This document shows positions 1-11,075 of a stretch of 64,000 nt of DNA, in pieces. The position numbers and the translations under genes were made by a program. The stretch is from Liolophura sinensis (Eukaryota; Mollusca; Polyplacophora; Chitonida; Chitonidae). How positions within the stretch are numbered: position 1 is the stretch's first letter; every line of letters starts with the position of its first letter. The notes below the pieces were generated by a model. The model had not been told where the DNA came from and ran no database searches. It was given only the letters and a program-made list of their open reading frames with translations. The stretch lies in assembly GCF_032854445.1 (NCBI RefSeq), contig NC_088295.1:31428470-31492469 (forward strand). The letters run 5' to 3'.

Positions 1-1146
1 ACAGCCATGTTGTGCACACTTTAGATTAAGAGAATGCATTTGTAGCCTGTATATAGACAGAGGTTGAGACAGTGTGTTGTATGACATCATTTCCTGTCTC
101 ATCAGCGTGATCCCAGTGACCTTGGCGTTGTTCAAGATTTGTGTTTTGCTAGTGGTGGCAGTGATGTAAAGCGAACGTTAAGAGCAGTTCACGCGCTGCA
201 AGGAGTATAAAATTGATCTTCCAGTTTGCAGCTCAACAGCAGTGCCGACAGTATCTGGTACCGATTCCACTGACCCCTTTCTGATAAGCCAACATCTGAA
301 ATACCGATTTAGAAGTTATTTCTGGGTCCTAGATATGAACATTTTGACCAAATCAACAATGTTATTGTAATAAAAAAGTGTAAAAAATTCAACTTTCACT
401 ACCAAAAACTAAGCAATGTTCTCATCTCGTTGACTTGCTTTCACATTGTGCCTTCTCTGTACATTACCGTCTATACTTTGTAAAGTCTAGCATTGGGATG
501 GGGAGGTAGTGCCACAGTACACATCACTGCAACTGTAGTTTCGCGCGTATTTATCGCTGCCTTTGACTGACAATAGATTAGGGGAGTTTCCAGTTGGAAC
601 TCTTCTGTCATTACAGGTAAATACAGTCCTACTGTGTCAGGTTAATTGTTCCTTTAGCAACTTTCCAAATTCAAAAACGGTCAGGTTCTCAATTTTCTTC
701 ACCATTCATCTAATCTAAATTGCTTTCTGCGAAAGTTTTTCTGGAGCCCATGTAGTAAATGTGATGAAAACTAATTGCCTGACATGTCTGACAGGTCACA
801 TGATACTGTTGGACTTTTTCTACCTTCATCAATAAAAGAGTTCGAACTCAGAACATCCCTATTGGGTATTTCATCTGTATGACCTTAGTCATGTATGGAA
901 GAAACCAGTCTGGAAAACAACTACAGGACCACGCCGGGTATCTCACAAATATTCTCAAGCTGAAGTCCAAATTGCAGGAAGTCGCAAACTTAAGACGTCA
1001 CTGATCGAGAACTTTCAGCAGAGGCCATTTTGCTTTCTCCACTACTGAGGAACTCTTTTTACATGATCAGAACAATCCTGCCGAAGTATGAGCATGTATA
1101 TGGGTATTTCAAAACATTACAAAACGTGATCTAAGGGAATAGCAGG
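1..1146. other. Intergenic flank without a recognised gene
   Basis: No coding exon is recognisable in this stretch on either strand. AATAAA hexamers on the plus strand at about 369-374 and 831-836 could be polyadenylation signals of a plus-strand gene lying left of the window and converging on ATP5PB. The hexamer is common in AT-rich DNA, so this is weak evidence. Confidence 0.3.
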
Positions 1147-1152
1147 TTTATT
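1147..1152 (-). terminator. Candidate polyadenylation signal of ATP5PB
   Basis: The minus strand reads AATAAA about 185 bp beyond the ATP5PB stop codon (1337-1339). It is the closest canonical hexamer I see downstream of the stop, giving a short 3' UTR typical of a housekeeping mitochondrial gene. Cleavage would be expected roughly 10-30 bp further, near 1120-1137. Confidence 0.5.
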
Positions 1153-1336
1153 CCATACTGTTAATTTACATAAACACACAAGTGCGAGGCATAAAGAGCT
1201 ATAATGACAGTTTTGTCCTGATAAATGATGTCCCTCTTGAAAGGTCTGGTCACACTACTTTGTCAAACAGATTGTGGTGTAGTCTGTACTGGTCTCCATT
1301 TAGTAATTCACATAACAATCAGCTAAAATGGCTTCC

Positions 1337-1393
1337 TTATGATGCCGATAAGGTCTTCAGGTCAGCTATACACTTGCTGATGCTCTCCTTCTC
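1337..1393 (-). CDS. ATP5PB: ATP5PB exon 7 (last) with stop
   Basis: 18 codons plus TAA. It encodes EKESISKCIADLKTLSAS, matching the conserved family C-terminus QEKETIxKCIADLxxLA. The acceptor follows a T-rich tract ending CCCACAG. Confidence 0.94.
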   Translation of the reverse strand, partial: EKESISKCIADLKTLSAS

Positions 1394-4300
1394 CTGTGGG
1401 AAAAAAAAAAGGCAGCTATTACTATTAAATATCACATAGAAATGTGAAATTAAATGAATCACATCACAAACAGCTTTTTGCGTTATCAAAAGCCAAATAT
1501 AAGGTACCACGTATGGAAAGAAAATATATATTGAAAACAGTAAATTCGCTGATTATCATATACATGTACTTATGAATAAACCTTAATCTTTCGCTTTACA
1601 CGCTGAAATTGACAATTATTCTACACAAAATTACAACTGAAATTTATGCAATCTTTGACTGTGCGGGGGTTACCTGCTGGGGGGTGATACTGCTGACTAC
1701 ACCATTGACTATCCAGTTCACCATGTGCTCCTGCTCAAACCTTCTCTTGGTGTTTTGGATGTCCAGCTGGTAGTCCTACAACCAAACACACAGAGAAACA
1801 TAGACAGAAGAGTAGCAACCAGATTTACAATCAACTGCCAATCAACATCTTCATAAAGAATGAGGTACAGGATTAAAGAGTCGTGAAATTTCATGAAATT
1901 TCTTGAAATGTCAAATTTCACGCATGGGGGATCAGTCAGCCAGTCTATGTATATTATTTATCTATAAAGTATTCACTATGGACAGTTGTGGATTTCCTTT
2001 GGGCTCTGCTCAGTCTCCTCCCACCATAATGTTGGCCACTGTTGTATAAGAGAAATATTCTTGTGTACGGCATAAAACACCAATCAAACAAAAAAATAAA
2101 GCAACTAGTTTAATCTTTCAAGCCATAATTAAAAACAGCTGTCACATTAGTCTCAAGTAACACACAAGTGCATGTACTTAGTTATGACAAGCTTCAAACT
2201 GCTACTGCAACATTAATGGAGATGGGTTGTGTCTATGAATACAATAAATTACAACAAATGCATCCAAACACATAAACACATACTCTATTTAAGTTTGGTA
2301 TGTTTAATGGCATTTCCAGATACAGGCCTTGGTACTTTTCATGCCACACACTGAAGTTTTTCTGATAAAAAACTAATGAAACTTCACAAGAAAACTTTTA
2401 AGTGGATCTAAAAGGTGGAGGAATCAATCACAATTAAGCAAAATGCATCACCTGAAAAATGTTGAACTTCAGGTAATTACACTGTACACACCCAGTACTT
2501 AGCTGAATCCCCTTAAGTGGACACTGATACATTCTCACATTCCTCTGTAGCCTTGTGGTAAAAATGGAAGGTGATCTGTTCAATATTTTAGACTTTACAT
2601 AAATCATTTTCAGATTAATTCTCGCACGCATTAATGCTTGATTTTATTCACAAGATACATGTAGGTGTACAGTAGTACATACCAGTCTCCTTTTCACCTG
2701 CTGATACACTTCCTGCAACCTTTTCCTGTAGATGGCCTCTAGCTGAAGGTCAATGTTCTCCTACAAATACAGACACATATATACATGTACGTAAATTAAA
2801 TCAAACGATAAGAGACCTGATTTCAATCAATATATATCACTGGATATGTCTGAAATGTTTGCGGAAGATTGGGACAAAGCACCACCTTGGCATCATTAAG
2901 ATTACAAAGGTGAAAAGAAAATAAATCTCTTCTAAATTTCTTTCACTGGAGTTTAACTATATACTCAAGAACTTTTCACTTAAATAATGGCAGACAGTTC
3001 AAAGAGTGAAGAAAATCAGAGTGCCCGGGCCCAATAGAGGACCATCGGAATTTGGCAAGTAACTGACGAAAAAAAAAGTTACGTACTGTAAACCTTCGAC
3101 CTTTACAACCACTGAAACACTTTATTGAGAGGAATTTATGCAAACAATTATTATGAAAATGATGCTAAAAATGATATGTTTCTTTCATTACAGATGCAAA
3201 CTTCATAAAATGGTGCGAATTATTTCTGTACATCCCAAAGTTCTCTCAGAATGTTTCAAAATATTGGTTGCAGAGGGGGTTGAAAAGGTTGAAGAATTAG
3301 GGCACGCCTTATTGGTGGCAGGAAAGTGATCTTCAATGAACTTCATGTATGATCACATACAAAGCCACATGAGTGTCATCGACCAGTTTTGCCAGCAAGG
3401 CCCACAAAACAGGTCTTCTGAATACACTTGAAACTGTTTGCTTCAGCACTTAAAGTTGATCAGGCTCACCTTTTTACTTTCAAATATATATTTCTGTCCA
3501 TCTTCTCTCCAGATGTCTAGTTCTGCTTCCTTTATTGTGTTTTCAAAGGCCACCTTTCCTTCAGCTAGAGGTCTTTCATAAGTATCCTCTCTCACCGCCT
3601 GTATGTAAACACAGCACACATAGTACAGAAATGCATGCTCACTGACATGCTACTTGAACTAAACATGACTGAAACAGCTTCACACATGTGTGACTATGTT
3701 TAAATAAGTTGGGTACAAACACTTGTTTCTGGTGATATAGGAATTCCAGGATTGAGGGATTTATTTATCTGATGGGAGTTTTTACACTGTACTCAGGAAT
3801 ATTTCTCTTATATGACAGCAGTCGGCAATATGTTGGGAGGAAAGAGGACAGAGCACGGAGGAAACCCATGACCATCCCCAGGTAGCTGGCGACCTTTCCA
3901 CCTACGACTGGAGAAAAAACCAGTCTGAGATGAATTTGAATTCACATCGGGGTCCTGGGTCAGTGTGCTGTACTAGCACATTAACCCCTCAGCTAGGGAA
4001 GCCTCCCATGTCTTAATATGTTGTGTACACACAGTGGTTTCTGGTAACACTGAAATTCTAGGATTGAGGGACTATACAATGAAAACTATTAGGAGACTAG
4101 AAGTGTGAAATATTGGAAAGTAGAAAAGCAATGTGCTGGGCTGCTTTGAAGAATACAACAATGTATGCTGAGAAAATAATTGCAGGAAAAAAGTATTCAC
4201 TAAGAACTGAACGGACATGTATGATGTATCTACAAGTTTCGACTGTTCAAAATTGCCTTTCGACTAATTTCTATTGTTTTCTCACACTTGATCAACCAAC

Positions 4301-6912
4301 CAACTTGAGTACAAATAACAAGACAACAAATTTTAAAATCATGGTCATAGTCCACCTTTGGACTATAAACCTGGGTTAAAGACTTCTCAGATGAATACTA
4401 GCTTTTTGGTAACTTTAGTATAGTTTAGTCCAAGCCCAAAGGAATTACTTGTACAGACACCAACAGACTTACCTGTACAGACTGGTCTAAGTGTTTATTC
4501 ATAAAAGGTCCCAATTTCTTGGTGAGGAAAATGAAGGCTCCCCAGAAGCCAATAACCTCAGAAAAATTGTGGTCAATCACCCAGATTTCCTTAGACAGCA
4601 AAGTGAGAACCAAACCAGTGCCGAAAAGATAAGGACCTGAAACAGATGTATGATCTTATCAATGCATTTCATCCAGGTCTGGAAGATTTTTCGATGAATT
4701 TCCCCCAACTCATTTAACAAGTGTAAGGTATTACCTAACTCTATTAGCAGTTAATATGGTTCATGGATGACAAGCCTGTAAATAAATATTTGAGTCAGGT
4801 GCCAATGACTTTGTGCCTGACATTTAACATTTTGTACCAGACAGTTTTCTGGTTTTCAGGGAGATATTAAATGCAGATCACAGGCTGACAAATTAGTAGA
4901 ATGTATAATAAGATCTTTGCTTCAATATATTTCTTGCCTTACTTGTTCTCCTCAACTAAATAAACCTCTCAACTGTGCTCTGAATGTAAAATTCAAATGA
5001 TTACGCCGATTTGACACTTTCACAAAATTACGTCTACATGACAGAGACAAACCTAAATCTTCCCACTGACTGAACATGTATAATGTGGGGACATCTACAA
5101 ACAGCGCCATCTATGGTGTCACTTCCGCATGCGTACTTAGATTAACCATGTTTTGTTTTTAACAGCATAAAACACCACATGCTACTAGGATGAATGAATG
5201 GGAGCCAAGACATCATCTGTGTTTGATACGTGATGACCCAGTTAATTGTTTAGAGCCCAAGTAACATGATATGCAGTGGCTAGGTGACAGAAATTGGACT
5301 ATGTATAAAGCTCTAAGGGTCAATCAGCATGAGAAACATTTTTGTTTTACAAAGGTTAGCAAATATGATAGCTTGTACTCAGACACGTCACTAATACGGT
5401 ATTGCTGAGAGCGGAAATTTCTTGTACTGAAACAAGGTCACACAACAGGGTATTTCATCTTTTAAATGGACCTCACAATTTCTACCAGACAAAATGACGT
5501 TTGTCAAAAAACTTCAGTCAACCATCACCCAATGTTGTACAGGACAATGAGATCACTCCCTCCTACAAAGTGCTGGGTGTCCCAGCTCTAACATTACACG
5601 CTCGTACTTGTACATGTACTACTGACACCAACAATGAGTTCAGTCTCAGTACTCAGCTGTATGGTTGGGATTGACTGCCTCGGGTTTAAAGTCGAATTCA
5701 AGGTATCACAAGGGTACCTTGATGAGATGCCATATGGGATGCAATGCTGGAGACACCAGACATGACTCCCTAATCTCCCCACCCCTTCCCAACCACACAC
5801 ATCAGACATCTTAAAAATTCAAGAAAAAACAAAAATAACTCCATGTTTAAAGGGACGAACTGCTGCCGTCAAAAATAATGCGCTGTTATTTTAGACATCA
5901 TCTACACAAAGTTGAGACTTCCAGAAGTCTACTGACATGCATCTGACTTTGAGTGCACAATCACATTTTCAGTTTTACCCAGAGGTTACGTTTGACCACC
6001 AAGTCACTCAAGTCGCTGCATTTAGAAAGCCTGTTTTTTTTTTTTTGGTCAGTTGCGTCCTCTGGTTGTCTAGACTACCCCAGATGTCCATCGAACTTAA
6101 AATGTCAGACATGATATTGTGTTGTGATCATGCGGTCTACCATGTTACTGTAGTTCACTATACAGACCTTTGGAAATTACCAAAACTTCATAAAACATAA
6201 AACATTGAAAGGAAGGTCATATTTTGTTTACTAGACTTATAATTCGCTTTAAACTATCATATTGTTTACATGTGCGACCCACAAGTAAATGTTGCATCGA
6301 GGAAATCTTTACATTGCATATTATTAACTCGTTAGGAGGACAGTTTAGAGCAGTGACAGATTTTTTCTCAATTGACCTTTTTCAGAAAATATACTTGTAG
6401 GAGGTTTAATTAAGAGTCAAATGCACTTAATTTCATATTTAGCTGAACCAACTCAAAAATTCTGAATTTCTTTTAGTAGTATGGCCTTTTAACTTGGATA
6501 TTCAAGTTCAACAACTGTCTTCACTCTATTGACGAGACTTTTCAGGTTTACTCTTACAAAATAGCCGTTGATGCTAATGAAGCAAACTACAAAAGTGTAC
6601 ACGTCCATGTCACCATTCACGGCACAAGGTATACATACCATGGAGTCATGAACAGTCAATGTAAAACCACACTCTGTGAGTCTTTAATGTTGACACTTAC
6701 CAGTCACTCCAGTTTTGTTGTAGAAAAACTGGAACCATGCGTCTGGGATAAAGCCTAGACGAACAGGAGGACTGGTCTCTGGCTGCACGGGGTGTGGGAA
6801 GTTCTTAGTGTCGCGCTCAGGACCATAGAAAATTTGGTTGGCACTATCCCATTTCTCTATCTGCTCGGTTAATCCACTGGACGCACATCTATTCTGCACC
6901 AAAACAATTGCC
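1337..6912 (-). CDS. ATP5PB: ATP synthase peripheral stalk subunit b, mitochondrial (exons 2-7)
   Basis: Subunit b of the mitochondrial F1Fo ATP synthase is anchored in the inner membrane and forms the peripheral stalk that holds F1 against rotation. Six exons join in phase: 6701-6912, 4473-4636, 3470-3598, 2683-2760, 1674-1775 and 1337-1393 (minus strand), every intron GT-AG, about 246 residues, close to the usual 250 or so. Hallmarks in order: RLGFIPDAWFQFFYNKTGVTG before the membrane region, a hydrophobic segment with LLSKEIWVI, the charged helix REDGQKYIFESKKENIDLQL, RRLDYQLDIQ, EQEHMVNWI, and the C-terminal TPQQEKESISKCIADLKTL. These match animal subunit b along the whole length (family knowledge from memory). 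The region before RLGFIP (QNRCASSGL) looks like the end of a mitochondrial presequence. The 5' exon is not settled; see 10805-10835. Confidence 0.95.
1674..1775 (-). CDS. ATP5PB: ATP5PB exon 6
   Basis: 34 codons, phase 0 at both ends. It encodes DYQLDIQNTKRRFEQEHMVN, then WIVNGVVSSITPQQ. The EHMxNWI and SIxxQQ motifs are among the best conserved in the family. Confidence 0.94.
1981..2100 (+). mobile_element. SINE family A, 3' fragment
   Basis: GTGGATTTCCTTTGGGCTCT, CTCCCACCATAATGTTGGCC, TTCTTGTGTACGGCATAAAA and CACCAATCAAACAAAAAAAT. Head missing. ATP5PB intron 5. Confidence 0.8.
2683..2760 (-). CDS. ATP5PB: ATP5PB exon 5: stalk helix
   Basis: 26 codons, phase 0 at both ends, donor GTATGT, acceptor TTGTAG. 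It encodes ENIDLQLEAIYRKRLQEV, then YQQVKRRL, aligning with the ENIALQLE / VKRRL part of the family. Confidence 0.93.
3470..3598 (-). CDS. ATP5PB: ATP5PB exon 4: stalk helix
   Basis: 43 codons, phase 0 at both ends, donor GTGAGC, acceptor ATACAG. It encodes charged helical sequence beginning AVREDTYERPLAEGK and ending WREDGQKYIFESKK, part of the long stalk helix. Confidence 0.92.
3749..4012 (-). mobile_element. SINE family A copy (minus)
   Basis: TTTATTTATCTGATGGGAGT, CAGGAATATTTCTCTTATAT, GGAAACCCATGACCATCCCC, TTGAATTCACATCGGGGTCC, head side TTAACCCCTCAGCTAGGGAA. Near full length but diverged. ATP5PB intron 3. Confidence 0.8.
4473..4636 (-). CDS. ATP5PB: ATP5PB exon 3: membrane-anchor segment
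   Basis: Donor GTAAGT, acceptor TTTCAG. It encodes PYLFGTGLVLTLLSKEIWVI, then a second hydrophobic stretch VIGFWGAFIFLTKKLGP, matching the two membrane-embedded segments of animal subunit b. Confidence 0.93.
6701..6912 (-). CDS. ATP5PB: ATP5PB exon 2: presequence end and start of mature protein
   Basis: Acceptor TTCAG lies at the 6913 side and the donor is GTAAGT after 6701. The exon enters with one base completing a codon (two bases needed from exon 1) and leaves with one base. It encodes AIVLVQNRCASSG, then an acidic linker, then the conserved FIPDAWFQFFYNKTGVT. Confidence 0.92.
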
Positions 6913-7265
6913 CTGAAGGAAAGAATATAACTGATTTTATAGTTGAAATTCATAGTAGTCTTTTAACCACACATCGCACCTGACAGAAAAGTATACCATG
7001 TACACTGTTTAATTTATGATCAAAGTTAAAATCATGCTATAGTAAACACAAAAAAGCAAGATATTCCTTCCCAATTCATCACTAAATGATTAACCAACAT
7101 ACTGTAAAGTTCATGTCAATGATTGGACAGATTCACAAATTTGTATTGAAAATCAATCTTTTCTCATTATATCACTAAGATAAATACTGGAAATCATCCG
7201 ACTCATACCAATATAAAGGAATGATTTTATGTCAACTTCTTTATATGGAAACATACGGAAAAAAT

Positions 7266-8204
7266 ATACTGAACAAAAATATTAACGCAACACCCAATAT
7301 TTTGATAAAATTAACTGTGTTATCAAATTACTTTAAATACCATTTTTCAGGGGAGCATAAAATGGACTCTTAGTAATACATTTCCATAACTGATGGAAAC
7401 AGACAGCTAGTGGTAACGTTGAGGCAGGATAGTAAACAGGGTTGGGGTCAGTTTGGGAAATTCCACACATCAGTACTGAGTATGTCCCCCGTTTGCCTGC
7501 TGCACTATTACACGTTGTCGACGCATAGGCCTGATGAGGTGGTCAAGTGTGACTTGTTAAATATTTTCCCCCTCATGTGTGAGTGCCAAACTTAACTCTG
7601 CGTTGTTATCCAGAATTGGAAGTTGCCAACAAACATGCCAGTAGACAACATTCCACAGGTTTTCAGTTGGGGACAGATCAGGTGAATACTCTGGTCAGGC
7701 AAGCACTTTAATGTTTTCAGCCTGTAGAGATGCTCTGCATTCAGCAGCAACATGGGGACTGGCACTGTCGTGCTGAGATGTTACCACATGGCTCCAGACA
7801 ATATGGGATGACTTAGGTGCAGGATTTCATCACTGTGTCTTTCCTCCTTCAAGTTATCGCTGATGAAATAAAGTCGACTGTCATGGCCATAACTTACCCC
7901 ACCACACCCATGCGGCGTCGGCATAGCGTTCAAAACCCGCTGCCTTTTACTGGCTGCCTCCCATTGTAGCTGAAAACATAACATTCCGTCATCGTGCCAA
8001 AAGGCCAACGAACCTGAATGTTAACCCAGTCGCGATGCCACAGAAATTCGCTACAATGAGGCGATTCTGAACAGTTTCAGCGATTCTGAACAGTTTCAGA
8101 AATCTGGTTATTATGCAGCCCACTTTGGTTTTGGAGACTGGAATGTGCACTGGTGAAGGGCTTTGCTCTTCGCCATTCCTTGGTACTATATTGACAAATA
8201 TCAC
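7266..8204 (-). pseudogene. Degraded Tc1/mariner-like transposon, 3' part
   Basis: Relic of a Tc1-like DNA transposon in ATP5PB intron 1. The plus-strand end at about 7266 (TATACTGAACAAAAATATT) looks like a Tc1-family terminal inverted repeat next to a TA. On the minus strand the transposase can be followed in pieces: GGVSYGHDSRLYFISDNL and DEILHL of the catalytic core, then in another frame DLSPTENLWN carrying the third acidic residue of the DDE triad, then PMRRQRVIVQQANGGHTQY and a stop at 7470-7472. At least one frameshift and an in-frame stop break it. An 18-bp tandem duplication sits near 8061-8100. The N-terminal DNA-binding domain and the other terminal repeat are not seen, so the copy is truncated and inactive. 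Confidence 0.8.
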
Positions 8205-9924
8205 AGCATGATGGCAGTTGATAACTGTAAATCTCTTAAGGTTGTCAGTATCCTACAGGAGCAGTGGGAATGTACAATCTCAACTTGCAGAACAAAAATG
8301 ATTGATTTACCTCTGTGTTGCTTGTGGTTTGGCTAGGGACCGGAAAGCACCTAAACACAACAAAAAAAGTATGGAACATGTACACTGTACTGTAAAAATT
8401 AAAACTCCCAAAGTCCAACATTTATTTATATCATATTATTTACAGAAGACACTGGGTTTAACATACCAGGCACACACAAATGTACAGTGTTTAGTGATTA
8501 CAAATCCATTTTAGTACAAGTGGAAGACAATGGTAAGCTGGCCACTTTGACTATCTAGTGACATGTTCAACTTTGATTGTTGCACAGGCTATCTCTTTCA
8601 TATTTATCTTTAATATATTCATAAATATTATCATAATTCACATTAAATGCAAGTGTATGGCTATAAACAAATTTGCATTTAGTTAAATCTATTACGCATG
8701 AATCACATACTTGTTTAGTACATTATTATGCAAAGATGAAGTATTCCAAAATAACATATTCACATACCCTTTTCTCCTTAGAGAAAAAAATGAAAAAAAA
8801 AATAATAAAAACTGTATTTGTAAAATAAGTTTTCATACTCTTTCTTCTGATTTGGCATCATTTATGTTTTCTTTTCCTTTAAATTGCTACTGTTTAACAC
8901 AACTTCTTTCCATGGTTTTCAAACCGAGTTCAATCAATACCACTACATGTCAACATAAAAAAAAAATTGTAAAATTCAACTTTTATTCACTTTATTTTCA
9001 ACTTTGAAGACTAAATCCATGTACAGCTTTTCACTTGACCTGTGTGATCATTTTGTTTTGGAAAACTAAGCATGGCAGTCTGACAAACTCTTATCTGATA
9101 CATATAGCAGTCACATGTAACTCCTCTACATGATTTCAAGGAATTCATGTCACTTCAATGTAGATGCTGCAAAAGATCCACAACCCACCTATTTAGATTT
9201 CTGTTCATTTTCACATCTGGAGACAAGTTTTGAAACACTTTATCAGAGGGTTATACATTATGGGTGGCCTCTATATTGGCACATCTTAGCCACCAAAGAC
9301 TCCAAATTCCTATTCTTCAACTGGCCTAGTGTCGTTCAAGTTTCCAAGGTTACATTTAATTATACTCAAAGAAGGTTTAGGCCTGTTATCTTTGCTATAA
9401 ACTACATGTAATTCTTGTGCACATAAAATAAACCCAGTTAAATATCGACTTTCCATCTGACTGTGCCACCACCATATGACCCAGATCTGAGATCTGTTTC
9501 ATTCTTCCCAGTTTAGCTTTCAGAAATACAGATCTGTACTCTTGCATTTACTAACCTGAAACCTGTTCTTCTGCATGTGCTGTCCTCAACATGTCAAAGC
9601 TCTACACTATAAAAACCTGTAACCCTTCGGTAATTCTTACTTCATATCAACTAGTTATTTGTGAATAATAAGGACCATAACATCACAATCAACACAGCTG
9701 TATTTGTTACATTGGTGGCAAGTCAAACTTCACTAACTGCCACTTTCAATTTGAGTCGGCCGCTCTCGTGGAATAATTTGATTGAAACCAATGAGATGTA
9801 CACCATCTAAATTAAGGGCGATTGACAAATTGCTTGGGAGTCTTCACTTATGCATTAATAATGAACAGAAATAATGTATAATCAATTATATTGAGAAAAA
9901 AGATATTCTTGAGCAGCCACCCTA
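8205..9924. other. ATP5PB intron 1 sequence, nothing recognised
   Basis: AT-rich intronic DNA between the Tc1 relic and the promoter-like cluster at 9931. No exon with plausible splice sites and conserved protein was found, though a microexon of ATP5PB could be hidden here, given the phase problem of the proposed exon 1. Confidence 0.4.
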
Positions 9925-9930
9925 GTCCAC

Positions 9931-9970
9931 CCTAGCAACCTAGTCACGTGATTTGAAAATGGCGGCTGGC
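9931..9970 (+). promoter_or_regulatory. Promoter-like motif cluster (RFX-half-site, E-box, YY1-like)
   Basis: Within 40 bp the sequence has CCTAGCAAC (resembles an RFX half-site), GTCACGTGAT (E-box core CACGTG) and AAAATGGCGGC (YY1-like, and also the Kozak context of an ATG at 9959). Such clustering is typical of animal housekeeping promoters. It could drive an alternative JIP1 first exon (9959-9990). Motif identities are from known consensus sequences; function is inferred. Confidence 0.45.
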
Positions 9971-9990
9971 AAAGTTCTGATGCTGTCCAA
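9959..9990 (+). CDS. MAPK8IP1: Candidate alternative JIP1 first exon A
   Basis: Opens with ATG and encodes MAAGKVLMLS plus two bases (AA) before GTAGAT. The two-base overhang fits exactly the one-base entry of JIP1 exon 2 at 22761, giving ...MLSK-LTHDIS. An in-frame TAG follows immediately if it is not spliced here. The donor is imperfect (A rather than G before GT). Support is the phase fit and the promoter-like motifs just upstream; no transcript evidence is available. Confidence 0.3.
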
Positions 9991-10804
9991 GTAGATGCGT
10001 CAGTTACATTTGTGTTATCTGCGATGTTATGGCCTTTATTATTCCCACGTAATGAGGTGATTTGAATTCAGACTTACTTTAAGATCACGGGACAACTCTC
10101 TTTTTGGCGTAATGGGCACATTGGAAACAGCACAGATGTCAGGATCGAGTTTCAGATTAGTGAATGTAACAGTTCAAAGTACTTAATGTGGAAGCTAAGC
10201 TTTGAGCATGGCTGACTGATCTCACAGCTACATATAACCGGGCTCACTTATAGTATAGATGTATTACTGTGGTCATAAATTTGCTTTTTGTTCGGTGAAA
10301 CTCAGAACAGGTTAGTTGACTATGGGAACCACTTGGTTGGCATTGATTTACGCTTGGGAAGATTTAATGCTTGTGAAGGTGCGATAAGTGTGGCATACCA
10401 TCGATCCTACACATTAGAAGCAGTTATTCTCCGTAACTCTCCTTTCACCTTGGTCGATACAGAGAGTTACATTCTGCAACTATCTCTACATATGTATGTC
10501 TATTTTTGGATAAAACTAATTTAAATTTAAATCAGTGCATATACTGACATCAATGTTTGCGTTTTACTTCATTGAAAGTGTAAGTGTATCACTGAGTGTT
10601 TTAATTTAAAAGCTAAATTTAAAGTAATTTGACGATCTGAGGCAAGGACAAAACTGATGATGTTGTTGTTGTACTAGAACTATGGACATGCGTGTTCTGC
10701 ACTTGACAACCGTACAAAGAATATCATTTGGCTGGATGAACAGCTCATAATTACACGGCAGTTCTAGAAACATTTCTTAAACTGCGATTATATCACAATT
10801 TTAC

Positions 10805-10835
10805 CTGTCCGCAAAGCGAGTGTCGACAGCATCAT
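10805..10835 (-). CDS. ATP5PB: Candidate ATP5PB exon 1 (start of mitochondrial presequence)
   Basis: Minus strand: ATGATG start, encoding MMLSTLALRT plus one base, then a good donor GTAAAA. The peptide (hydroxylated, hydrophobic, arginine, no acid) looks like the start of a mitochondrial presequence and resembles other subunit b N-termini. Direct splicing to exon 2 (entering at 6912) is out of phase: exon 1 supplies one overhanging base where two are needed. Options are a missed short exon, a different splice site, or a sequence error. Confidence 0.45.
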
Positions 10836-10995
10836 GATCTTGAAAATGTAGTCGTTTCTCCCGACGGAAGAACCGTGCTAGAGGACAACCTCGTTTTGAA
10901 ATGCACTGAGTGACAGGAGGAGCTGTGTGAGTTATCTCCCCCTGGTTGGAACTTTGTGCAACAGATGCGTGCTGTGGGCAGGTGTGCAAAATGTC
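10836..10995. promoter_or_regulatory. Putative bidirectional promoter ATP5PB / JIP1
   Basis: Only 160 bp separate the proposed ATP5PB start (10835, minus) from the proposed JIP1 start (10996, plus). An ETS/GABP-like ACGGAAG lies at about 10864-10870, a class of site common at nuclear genes for mitochondrial proteins. No TATA box is obvious. Promoter function is inferred from geometry. Confidence 0.4.
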
Positions 10996-11075
10996 ATGAT
11001 GTCATTGACATTTAACACTCCAAGTATGGAATTGTGGCAAGAAAAGGTGAAACAAGCAAACACTTGGTGCTACAG
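10996..11075 (+). CDS. MAPK8IP1: Candidate JIP1 first exon B
   Basis: Starts ATGATG, encodes MMSLTFNTPSMELWQEKVKQ, then ANTWCY, then two bases (AG) before GTATAT. Joined to exon 2 this gives WCYR-LTHDIS in frame. Vertebrate JIP1 is known to use alternative first exons that join just before LTHDIS, one of them tryptophan-rich (recalled). The donor (ACAG/GTATAT) is better than that of exon A. Intron 1 would be 11.7 kb. Confidence 0.5.

Noticed and set aside
10801-10989. 62-codon minus-strand frame through proposed ATP5PB exon 1
   Set aside because: It is in phase with exon 2, but its only ATG lies far upstream beyond the JIP1 start region and the peptide is not presequence-like, so it was kept only as the reason for the phase note.
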